NCBI GenBank assembly: GCA_016926595.1
Contig: JAFGOG010000090.1
Location: forward strand, 1 to 11,054
Source of the DNA: Anaerolineae bacterium
Lineage (GTDB): Bacteria; Chloroflexota; Anaerolineae; JAAYZQ01
Direction of reading: 5' to 3'
DNA: 11,054 nucleotides
Positions 6,933 through 11,054 of this stretch are shown piece by piece. Numbering within the stretch: position 1 is the first letter of the stretch; every line of letters begins with the position of its first letter. Under the pieces are notes generated by a model that was not told where the DNA came from, did not search any database, and worked only from the letters and a program-made list of their open reading frames with translations. The position numbers and the translations under genes are program-made.

Positions 6933-7544
6933 CTACACATGATTGCGCAGCATCAGCTCCTTCGGATACGGGTTCAGGTACACCTGCTGCCACACCCAGT
7001 CCGGCACCGGATGCCGCCGCAGGTGATGCTGGAGCAGCGTCATCGGCACGATCAGCGGCACCAGCTCCTGCCGGTAATCCTCGATCAGCCCCAGCATCTC
7101 CTGCTTGTCCTCACCAGACAGATCTTTCTCAAGGCAACCCATCAGGTGCTGGAGCACATTCACGTGCTTGCGCCGCGTGCCCAGCAGCGCCAGCCCGGCC
7201 ATGAACTGGGCGCCGTAGGCGGCGATCAGCTCGTCCCACGGCAGCGTCCCCGCCTGGGCTACCAACCGCCCCAGCTCCTGGTAGTGCTTTGGGCTATGCG
7301 CCATCAGCGTCAGCTTGTGCGCCGTGTGAAATCACACCAGCCCGCCCGGCGTCGGCTCGTTCTTTAGCATCTCGGTCCAGCGGTAGTAGGCAAAGGCCCG
7401 CTCGATGAAATTCTCCCGCAGCAGCAGGTCATTCAGTCGCCCTTACTCCTCCAGCGGCAACAGCGGAAAGCGCTGCATCGCCGCCCGCGGAAACATCCCC
7501 GTCCCGGTGCGGCTGGGGTTGCCATGCTCGTCGTACACTTTCAC
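6933..7544 (-). pseudogene. DUF1722 (YbgA) domain gene fragment, copy 1, broken by two stops
   Basis: The frame matches copies 2 and 3 over their full 203 codons, from V-K-V-Y-D-E-H-G to L-M-L-R-N-H-V. Codon 34 (Glu in the others) is TAA (7443-7445) and codon 71 (Arg) is TGA (7332-7334). Upstream, one A is missing in the KKNSP region compared with copy 3, a frameshift outside the annotated span. The last 123 codons remain open from an internal ATG at 7304, which might still give a partial protein. DUF1722 has no established activity; it usually follows a DUF523 domain, whose characterised member TudS is a thiouracil desulfidase. Here only the DUF523 tail S-P-S-S-G survives upstream. Confidence 0.85.
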
Positions 7545-7627
7545 ACGGAATAAGCCTGAACTTGGCGAATTCTTTTGTAAGAGTGGACACAATCAACAAA
7601 ACACGCTTTCGCTGACTACTCGAATCC
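7545..7627 (-). repeat. 5' flank of DUF1722 copy 1 shared with copy 2
   Basis: Upstream of the possible GTG, this flank reads TGTGTCCACTCTT on the minus strand, exactly as in copy 2. After an equal spacer of 35 nt it ends with GGATTCGA, also shared. The duplication therefore includes DNA beyond the coding fragment. Confidence 0.6.
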
Positions 7628-7702
7628 TGATCCAGGCACACAGAGGAGTGGGGAACTTACTTGAGTGAACTCTCAAAACAAACCGTCATTGGTCATGCCT
7701 GG

Positions 7703-7770
7703 ACAAGTCCTCGCTGAGCACCACCCAGCTGGGCACAGGTGACCTCAGCGGTTAGAAATCAGGCACTTGT
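7703..7770. repeat. nested inverted repeats downstream of the Phd antitoxin gene
   Basis: ACAAGT (7703-7708) pairs with ACTTGT (7765-7770), CGCTGAG (7712-7718) with CTCAGCG (7744-7750), CACC (7719-7722) with GGTG (7738-7741), and the centre CCCAGCTGGG (7724-7733) is self-complementary. This gives a long bulged hairpin starting at the antitoxin stop codon. No T-run follows, so it is not a standard terminator; it could stabilise the mRNA end or be a recombination-type single-strand fold. Confidence 0.5.
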
Positions 7771-8036
7771 TAGGAGGGCACAGTTTCGTCCTCAACCTCA
7801 GCGTCTTCTATTCTTACCCCTCGTCCTTGGCGCAGGCTTTGCCTGGCTGCCTCAATACGCTGCAAAAAGCGTGGGTCGTTTTCGAGCCGATAATCAAACC
7901 AATCATCTTCCGACTCGAATCCGATAAGCACGCCGGCAGGCTTCCCGTGGCGAGTAATGACTACCTCCTCGTCTTCTGCAAGACGCAGGTACCTTGATAG
8001 ATCATTCTTGACTTCGCCTAGTGCCACTCGTTTCAT
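7770..8036 (-). CDS. Phd/YefM-family antitoxin
   Basis: 88 aa. The N-terminal half (K-N-D-L-S-R-Y-L then E-E-V-V-I-T-R-H-G-K-P-A-G-V-L-I-G) is the classic Phd/YefM fold: a helix followed by V-V-I-T-R-H-G-K-P. This fold dimerises and binds operator DNA. The acidic C-terminal third should be the disordered segment that wraps and neutralises the toxin. The start ATG overlaps the toxin stop by 4 nt (8033-8036), so translation is coupled. Toxin-first order is the reverse of the usual Phd/Doc or YefM/YoeB arrangement. It probably represses its own promoter through the palindrome at 8331-8343. Confidence 0.9.
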   Translation of the reverse strand: MKRVALGEVKNDLSRYLRLAEDEEVVITRHGKPAGVLIGFESEDDWFDYRLENDPRFLQRIEAARQSLRQGRGVRIEDAEVEDETVPS

Positions 8037-8326
8037 TCTCGCTTTTCCACCCTTTCCAACCAGGCATCCGCTTCCGACTTGAGAACGATTCCGAGAACTT
8101 CTACAAGATTGTCCGATACGTCGTAATACACCCGGATCTCACCTACTCGCAGTCGAAACTGCGGACGCGACAGTCCTCGAAGACGCTTGATGCGGCTCTT
8201 GCTCTCCATCACAGGGTCGTGTCTCAAGTGCGTTTCGATCGCGTCACGCACTTTTGCACGCCAGTGCGCCTTTAGGGTTCGTAGATCTTTGATAGCTGCT
8301 GGTGATAGAATGATCTCGTAACGCAT
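8033..8326 (-). CDS. RelE/ParE-superfamily toxin
   Basis: 97 aa with the RelE/ParE pattern: Y-E-I-I-L-S-P-A-A-I-K-D-L at the start, a helical pair, R-L-R-G-L near 48-52, then F-R-L-R-V-G-E-I-R-V-Y-Y-D-V (about 57-70), the strand pair typical of the family, and a final helix A-W-L-E-R-V. RelE-type members cleave mRNA on the ribosome and ParE-type members poison gyrase; the sequence does not settle which, although R-L-R-G and the R-V-Y-Y-D strand favour the RelE branch. It is first in a two-gene operon with the Phd-type antitoxin and carries its own strong promoter with an almost absent leader. Confidence 0.9.
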   Translation of the reverse strand: MRYEIILSPAAIKDLRTLKAHWRAKVRDAIETHLRHDPVMESKSRIKRLRGLSRPQFRLRVGEIRVYYDVSDNLVEVLGIVLKSEADAWLERVEKRE

Positions 8327-8330
8327 TCTG

Positions 8331-8343
8331 GCTATATTATAGC
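8331..8343. promoter_or_regulatory. candidate antitoxin operator
   Basis: GCTATA-T-TATAGC is a perfect 6+1+6 dyad that covers the -10 element of the toxin promoter. Autorepression by a Phd/YefM dimer at such a site is usual for the family; binding here is inferred. Confidence 0.55.
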
Positions 8344-8364
8344 TAAAATCGATTCTGGAGTCAA
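8336..8364 (-). promoter_or_regulatory. sigma70-type promoter of the RelE/Phd operon, apparently leaderless
   Basis: On the minus strand TTGACT (8359-8364), 17 nt, TATAAT (8336-8341). The expected start site is near 8329, only 3 nt before the toxin ATG at 8326. No Shine-Dalgarno exists between them, so the transcript should be leaderless or nearly so. Confidence 0.8.
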
Positions 8365-8378
8365 GTTTCCTACCCCTC

Positions 8379-8411
8379 CAAACTGGTATTCTCGTCTACT
8401 CGAATGATCGC
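8379..8411 (-). pseudogene. remnant of the start of a second copy of the 89-aa gene
   Basis: The minus strand encodes I-I-R-V-D-E-N-T-S-L-E, matching I-I-Q-V-D-E-N-I-A-L-E at the start of the 89-aa gene (8 of 11 identical). The ATG is replaced by GCG and a stop follows two codons later. It lies 37 nt beyond the DUF1722-type C-terminus of the adjacent remnant; the intact pair has 38 nt. Same order and spacing argue for a duplicated then deleted unit. Confidence 0.6.
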
Positions 8412-8445
8412 CTCCACACTATGTAAAGGCTCTCGGACGCAGCCT

Positions 8446-8510
8446 CACGTGATTCCTCAGCATCAGATCCTTCGGATATGGTCGCAAATACACCTGCTCC
8501 CACACCCACC
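8446..8510 (-). pseudogene. DUF1722 fragment, copy 4 (last ~21 codons only)
   Basis: On the minus strand this encodes W-V-W-E-Q-V-Y-L-R-P-Y-P-K-D-L-M-L-R-N-H-V, the exact C-terminal block of the three long copies with few changes. The stop codon is lost (AGG instead of TAG). The 5' side ends abruptly at the truncated gene next to it. Confidence 0.85.
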
Positions 8511-8573
8511 CCGAAGCTGTGAGATGGGCACCGACAAATCCTTCTCTGCAAGGACTCTGATATAGTAGCCCAT
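8511..8573 (-). pseudogene. truncated 5' end of an unknown small gene
   Basis: From an ATG at 8573 the frame reads M-G-Y-Y-I-R-V-L-A-E-K-D-L-S-V-P-I-S-Q-L, which looks like the genuine start of a small protein type I loosely recall as hypothetical 'M-x-Y-Y-I-R-V-L' proteins. After about residue 21 it runs into the DUF1722 remnant out of frame and stops at 8463. It begins 18 nt after the stop of copy 2; AGGGGGG lies about 9 nt before the ATG. Most of the gene appears to have been removed by the event that joined it to copy 4. Confidence 0.5.
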
Positions 8574-8591
8574 GGCATTCTACCCCCCTGC

Positions 8592-9197
8592 TTACACGTG
8601 ATTGCGCAGCATCAGCTCCTTGGGGTACGGATTCAGATACACCTGCTGCCACACCCACTCGGGCACCGCGTGTCGCCGCAGGTGATGCCTGAGCAGCGTC
8701 AGCAGCACAATCAGCGGCACCAGCTCCTGCCGGTAATCCTCGATCAGCCCCAGCATCTCCTGCTTGTCCTCGCTCGACAGCTCCCTCTTCAGGTAGCCCA
8801 TCAGGTGCTGCAGTACGTTCACATGCTTGCGGCGGGTGCCCAAGAGAGCCAGCCCTTCCATGAACCGAGCCCCGTGCGTAGCGATCAGCTCGTCCCACGG
8901 CAGCGCGCCAGCCTGGGCCACCAGGCGGCCAAGCTCCTGGTAGTGCTTTGGGCTGTGTGCCATCAGCGTCAGCTTGTGCGCCGTGTGGAACCGCACCAAC
9001 CCGCCCGGCGTCGGCTCGCTCTTTAGCATCTCCGTCCAGCGATAGTAGGCAAACACCCACTCGATGAAATTCTCCCGCAGCGGCAGGTCGTTGAGGCGGC
9101 CTTCTTCTTCCAACGGCAGCAAGGGGAAGCGCTGCATGACGGCGCGGGGAAAGATGCCGGCGCCGGCGCGGCTGGGGTTGCCGTGCTCGTCGTACAC
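8592..9197 (-). CDS. DUF1722 (YbgA) domain protein, copy 2, lacking its DUF523 domain
   Basis: 201 aa from a GTG at 9197. The conserved DUF1722 order is present: R-F-P-L-L-P-L-E-E-E-G-R-L-N-D, R-E-N-F-I-E-W-V-F-A-Y, F-H-T-A-H-K-L-T-L-M-A-H-S-P, G-T-R-R-K-H-V-N-V-L-Q-H-L, I-E-D-Y-R-Q-E-L-V-P-L-I-V and L-M-L-R-N-H-V. Upstream of the GTG the frame continues with K-S-K-S-P-S-S-G-L-Y-R-V, the tail of a DUF523 domain, until a TGA about 80 nt upstream. In DUF523 proteins this motif is usually S-P-S-C-G. No ribosome site precedes the GTG and no other start is clear, so translation is uncertain, yet 200 codons are free of stops. It is about 93% identical to copy 3. Confidence 0.75.
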   Translation of the reverse strand: MYDEHGNPSRAGAGIFPRAVMQRFPLLPLEEEGRLNDLPLRENFIEWVFAYYRWTEMLKSEPTPGGLVRFHTAHKLTLMAHSPKHYQELGRLVAQAGALPWDELIATHGARFMEGLALLGTRRKHVNVLQHLMGYLKRELSSEDKQEMLGLIEDYRQELVPLIVLLTLLRHHLRRHAVPEWVWQQVYLNPYPKELMLRNHV

Positions 9198-9287
9198 CCT
9201 GACCCGATACAGGCCAGACGAAGGCGATTTCGATTTGCAAGAGTGGACACAAACGCTACTGCCTGTTCACGATGACGAGTCGAATCC
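9198..9287 (-). repeat. 5' flank of DUF1722 copy 2 shared with copy 1
   Basis: Contains the DUF523 tail codons, TGTGTCCACTCTT, a 35-nt spacer and GGATTCGA in the same order as the flank of copy 1. The rest of the gap up to the hicB stop (9288-9377) holds nothing I can name except a weak GGCC-gaa-GGCC hairpin around 9335. Confidence 0.6.
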
Positions 9288-9377
9288 ACGTTGGGATGCT
9301 GACCTTGGACAGGGGTGGAGGGTCGCCTTTGGGCCGAAGGCCAGATGACCTGTAAACGGGCCGAACTGCTTGTGCCT

Positions 9378-9602
9378 TCAGGAAGCCATGGAAGGAACGG
9401 CAACGTACTCGGCGAAAGAATGCGACTCTGGTACTGGCAGCGCGTCTTCGAGTAGACCGCGCACGTGCATTTCAATTGCTTCGTACATGTTGCGTGTGGC
9501 TTCGTCACGACTCTTACCCGTTGCCACGCAGCCCGGCAAGTCCGGTGAATAGGCTGAATAGTTGCCGTTGGCTCGTTCGATGACGATAAGAAAGCGATAC
9601 AT
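9378..9602 (-). CDS. hicB: HicB-family antitoxin (short form)
   Basis: 74 aa from the ATG at 9602; upstream in-frame codons belong to the hicA region and are excluded. The pattern Y-S-A-Y-S-P-D-L-P-G-C-V-A-T-G-K-S-R-D-E-A is the hallmark partial RNase H-like fold of HicB: a beta strand, P-D-L-P-G-C, then a helix starting E-A...E-A-I-E-M-H. It ends soon after the helix with no helix-turn-helix or ribbon-helix-helix segment, so it neutralises HicA but may not bind DNA itself. It begins 4 nt after the hicA stop, and the two form one operon. Confidence 0.92.
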   Translation of the reverse strand: MYRFLIVIERANGNYSAYSPDLPGCVATGKSRDEATRNMYEAIEMHVRGLLEDALPVPESHSFAEYVAVPSMAS

Positions 9603-9606
9603 CTCG

Positions 9607-9816
9607 CTAGTCGCCCTTTCCCTTCCCTGACTTGTCCACCTGTGCTTGCTTGAGAACACTGTTGAGTGTACCAGGGGCCAAATCATCGCCTAGATGTCCG
9701 GCAATGGTCACACGGCCTGGCTTGGCAGGATGCTTGTATTGCCGGTGACTACCCTTCGTCACAGCCAGATACCAGCCATCCTCTTCAATCAGTTTGATCA
9801 CGTCGCGGATCTTCAT
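9607..9816 (-). CDS. hicA: HicA-family mRNA interferase toxin
   Basis: 69 aa, the normal length for HicA. It has the double-stranded-RNA-binding-like fold pattern: M-K-I-R-D-V-I-K-L-I-E-E-D-G-W, then G-S-H-R-Q-Y-K-H-P with the catalytic His at residue 24, followed by G-R-V-T-I-A-G-H and a C-terminal helix T-L-N-S-V-L-K-Q-A. HicA cleaves mRNA independently of ribosomes; HicB blocks it. Toxin-first order is normal here. It has its own promoter and a GAGGA ribosome site 6 nt before the ATG. Its tail (K-S-G-K-G-K-G-D) is basic. Confidence 0.93.
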   Translation of the reverse strand: MKIRDVIKLIEEDGWYLAVTKGSHRQYKHPAKPGRVTIAGHLGDDLAPGTLNSVLKQAQVDKSGKGKGD

Positions 9817-9834
9817 GGCTGTTCCTCAGACGAA

Positions 9835-9863
9835 AGTATACCACCGCCAGGGCAAAAGTGCAA
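9835..9863 (-). promoter_or_regulatory. sigma70-type promoter of hicAB
   Basis: On the minus strand TTGCAC (9858-9863), 17 nt, TATACT (9835-9840). The expected start is near 9828, giving a leader of about 12 nt. The ribosome site GAGGA (9823-9827) lies directly in it. Confidence 0.75.
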
Positions 9864-9893
9864 GTCATCGTTGCGAGCGACGGCCACGTTGGG

Positions 9894-10163
9894 TCAGAAA
9901 TCTACATCTGGATTCGGGACTCTAGGGAATACTGAGCGTGGGATGCTTCTGGCTTTGGCTGCTGCCTCCTGCAAACCAGCCGCCAATTGCTCCGCCTGCT
10001 CAATAGTCAGCAGGAAGCTCGTCTCGTCTGCCGCAAAGATTCTGATACTCTCAGGACCAGACTCGCGGATGCTGAACCGGATCTCATCGCCCATGCCCTC
10101 TTCCCGATCCATCAGGTCAAAGTACACCTCAAGTGCGATGTTTTCATCTACTTGAATGATCAT
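9894..10163 (-). CDS. hypothetical protein, 89 aa
   Basis: Not recognised. The ATG at 10163 is preceded by AGGGGTGA with suitable spacing; the open frame continues upstream only by reading the DUF1722 gene out of frame. The protein is acidic (M-I-I-Q-V-D-E-N-I-A-L-E-V-Y-F-D-L-M), with alternating strands to about residue 45 (I-R-F-S-I-R-E-S, I-R-I-F-A-A-D-E-T-S-F-L-L-T) and then a helix I-E-Q-A-E-Q-L-A-A-G-L-Q-E-A-A. No signal or membrane segment. It starts 32 nt after the stop of DUF1722 copy 3 and ends about 30 nt before the hicA -35. A decayed second copy of its start lies at 8379-8411, also behind a DUF1722 end. Confidence 0.7.
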   Translation of the reverse strand: MIIQVDENIALEVYFDLMDREEGMGDEIRFSIRESGPESIRIFAADETSFLLTIEQAEQLAAGLQEAAAKARSIPRSVFPRVPNPDVDF

Positions 10164-10195
10164 CGGCTCACCCCTGTCAAGACCCCTAATGCGAC

Positions 10196-10807
10196 CTACA
10201 CGTGATTCCTCAGCATCAACTCCTTGGGGTATGGGTTCAGATACACCTGCTGGTGCACCCACTCCGGCACCGCATGCCGCCGCAGATGGTGCTGAAGCAG
10301 CGTCAGCGGCACGATCAGCGGCACCATCTCCTGCCGATAGTCCTCGATCAGTCCAAGCAGCTCCTGCTTGTCCTCGCTCGACAGCTCCTTCTTCAGATAC
10401 CCCATCAGGTGCTGCAGCACATTCACATGCTTCCGCCGCGTCCCCAGCAGCGCCAGCCCTTCCATGAACTTGGTCCCGTAGGTGGCGATAAGCTCCTCCC
10501 AGGGCAGGCTGCCTGCCTGCGCCACCAGCCGCCCCAGCTCCTGGTAATGCTTCGGGCTGTGCGCCATCAGCGTCAGCTTGTGTGCCGTGTGAAACCGCAC
10601 CAGCCCGCCCGGCGTCGGCTCGTTCTTCAGCATCTCCGTCCAGCGATAGTAAGCAAACACCCGCTCGATGAAATTCTCCCGCAGCGGCAGGTCGTTCAGC
10701 CGCCCTTCCTCCTCCAGCGGCAGCAGCGGAAAGCGCTCCATCACCGCCCGCGGAAAGATGCCGGCGCCCGCCCGGCTGGGGTTGCCGTGCTCATCATACA
10801 CTTTCAC
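10196..10807 (-). CDS. DUF1722 (YbgA) domain protein, copy 3, lacking its DUF523 domain
   Basis: 203 aa from a GTG at 10807. It contains the same blocks as copy 2 (R-F-P-L-L-P-L-E-E-E-G, R-E-N-F-I-E-R-V-F-A-Y, F-H-T-A-H-K-L, R-K-H-V-N-V-L-Q-H-L, I-E-D-Y-R-Q-E, L-M-L-R-N-H-V). Upstream the frame continues as K-K-N-S-P-S-S-G-L-F-R-V, again only the last residues of DUF523. No ribosome site is seen. Stand-alone DUF1722 proteins exist (E. coli YbgA, about 169 aa), so a functional single-domain product is possible. The biochemical role of DUF1722 is not established; fusion to DUF523 suggests sulfur chemistry on nucleobases or thiolated substrates, which this fragment alone could not perform because the DUF523 cysteines are absent. 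Confidence 0.78.
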   Translation of the reverse strand: MKVYDEHGNPSRAGAGIFPRAVMERFPLLPLEEEGRLNDLPLRENFIERVFAYYRWTEMLKNEPTPGGLVRFHTAHKLTLMAHSPKHYQELGRLVAQAGSLPWEELIATYGTKFMEGLALLGTRRKHVNVLQHLMGYLKKELSSEDKQELLGLIEDYRQEMVPLIVPLTLLQHHLRRHAVPEWVHQQVYLNPYPKELMLRNHV

Positions 10808-10954
10808 GCGGAATAAGCCTGAACTGGGCGAATTCTTTTTATAAGAGTGGGCGCAATAGACACAATGGGTTCAGCTTTTGCGTTTGGATTGCCCTAGCAG
10901 ACGGTGCGCCACAATCGAGAGCAAGATCCACATGATTCGCCGACACCTCACTGC

Positions 10955-11054
10955 CTACTCGACCGCTGCATCGATGACCTCGAATCGCCGATTCTCGCCA
11001 TCAATCCTAGCGCGGCATCCTATAGGAACAGTGAACTGCGGTGCTGTGTGTCCG
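10955..11054 (-). CDS. C-terminal end of an unknown gene entering from the right edge
   Basis: A frame open at the right edge ends with TAG at 10955-10957. Its last residues read G-H-T-A-P-Q-F-T-V-P-I-G-C-R-A and R-R-F-E-V-I-D-A-A-V-E. The balanced composition suggests a genuine C-terminus, but 32 residues are too few to name it. The 100 nt between this stop and DUF1722 copy 3 hold no feature I can support. Confidence 0.4.
   Translation of the reverse strand, partial: GHTAPQFTVPIGCRARIDGENRRFEVIDAAVE

Larger units (their letters stand above)
6933..10850 (-). other. dispersed array of DUF1722 fragments with variable downstream genes
   Basis: Four same-orientation copies of one gene fragment (6933-7592, 8446-8510, 8592-9252, 10196-10850) alternate with small unrelated genes. 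In each case a different gene starts 18-38 nt after the DUF1722 stop or its equivalent. The left edge of the repeat is the stop codon region (cacgtgatt or cacatgatt); the right edge is aagagtgg. I see no terminal inverted repeats, target duplications or transposase. Confidence 0.7.

Noticed and set aside
6904..6993. Upstream extension of the HExxH gene to 6993
   Set aside because: Those codons overlap the DUF1722 3' end in another frame and the same out-of-frame peptide pattern appears beside copy 3, so they reflect the repeat, not the gene.
6933..7592. Insertion sequence or transposon as the repeated unit
   Set aside because: No transposase, no terminal inverted repeats and no target duplications at the unit edges; the edges coincide with a gene stop and a domain tail.
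7697..7780. Integron attC site after the Phd gene
   Set aside because: The fold is suggestive and the antitoxin end reads CTCCTAAC, but no matching GTTRRRY box is found at the other end, no integrase is seen, and the hicB end does not share the structure.
8419..9252. 277-codon minus frame across copy 2 and its 3' side
   Set aside because: It reads the DUF1722 gene in a shifted frame with Arg/Gly/Ala-rich low-quality composition; the DUF1722 frame is clearly the real one.
9325..9350. Intrinsic terminator after hicB
   Set aside because: The GGCC-gaa-GGCC stem is only 4 bp and lacks a T-run.
10202..10816. 204-codon plus-strand frame opposite copy 3
   Set aside because: His/Gln/Leu-rich antisense shadow of the DUF1722 frame; equivalents appear opposite the other copies for the same reason.
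6933..10850. CRISPR array
   Set aside because: The repeats are about 650 bp, coding and unevenly spaced; no short direct repeats with uniform spacers are present.

Overview
The window looks like a chromosomal stretch of a GC-rich environmental bacterium. Chloroflexota (Anaerolineae/Caldilineae-like) is my best guess. It rests on the combination of a class I 4-hydroxybutyryl-CoA dehydratase homologue, a two-lobed GNAT enzyme, a double-CDGSH protein and a small secreted protein of a type I associate with that phylum. This is inference; there is no rRNA or marker gene. Every gene I can support lies on the minus strand, so the window reads from right to left.

Left part (1-6146), from 5' to 3' on the minus strand: a small secreted protein of unknown function; a double-CDGSH iron-sulfur protein with a strong sigma70-type promoter (TTGACA-17-TACAAT); a short hypothetical gene; a Septu-type antiphage pair (ptuA ATPase, ptuB HNH nuclease, 1 nt apart); a 4-hydroxybutyryl-CoA dehydratase/vinylacetyl-CoA isomerase homologue with the full set of cluster ligands; and a GNAT acetyltransferase that overlaps it by 4 nt and runs off the left edge. 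Spacing is tight from 5426 to 1, so partial cotranscription is plausible, although ptuA has its own extended -10 candidate.

Middle (6147-6312): a short GC-rich repeat patch with two hairpins and a 12-bp palindrome.

Right part (6313-11054): the unusual section. Three long copies (about 610-660 bp) and one short remnant of the same gene fragment occur in the same orientation. Each long copy encodes a DUF1722 (YbgA) domain preceded by only the last residues of a DUF523 domain (S-P-S-S-G). Directly after the DUF1722 stop of each copy, or the equivalent point in the remnant whose stop is lost, a different small accessory gene begins within about 20-40 nt: a HExxH metallopeptidase-like protein (copy 1), the truncated start of an M-G-Y-Y-I-R-V-L protein (copy 2), a decayed start of an 89-aa-type gene (remnant), and the intact 89-aa gene (copy 3). 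Two type II toxin-antitoxin modules, RelE/Phd-YefM and HicAB, sit at the far ends of two of these units, each with a well-formed promoter. Copy 1 carries two nonsense codons; copies 2 and 3 are open for 200 codons and about 93% identical in protein.

The whole right part therefore looks like a 'constant 3' domain plus variable cargo' array built by repeated duplication or recombination. It resembles orphan-module arrays of rhs/cdi loci, but is built on a DUF1722 fragment. It sits near a Septu system and resembles an accessory/defence region.
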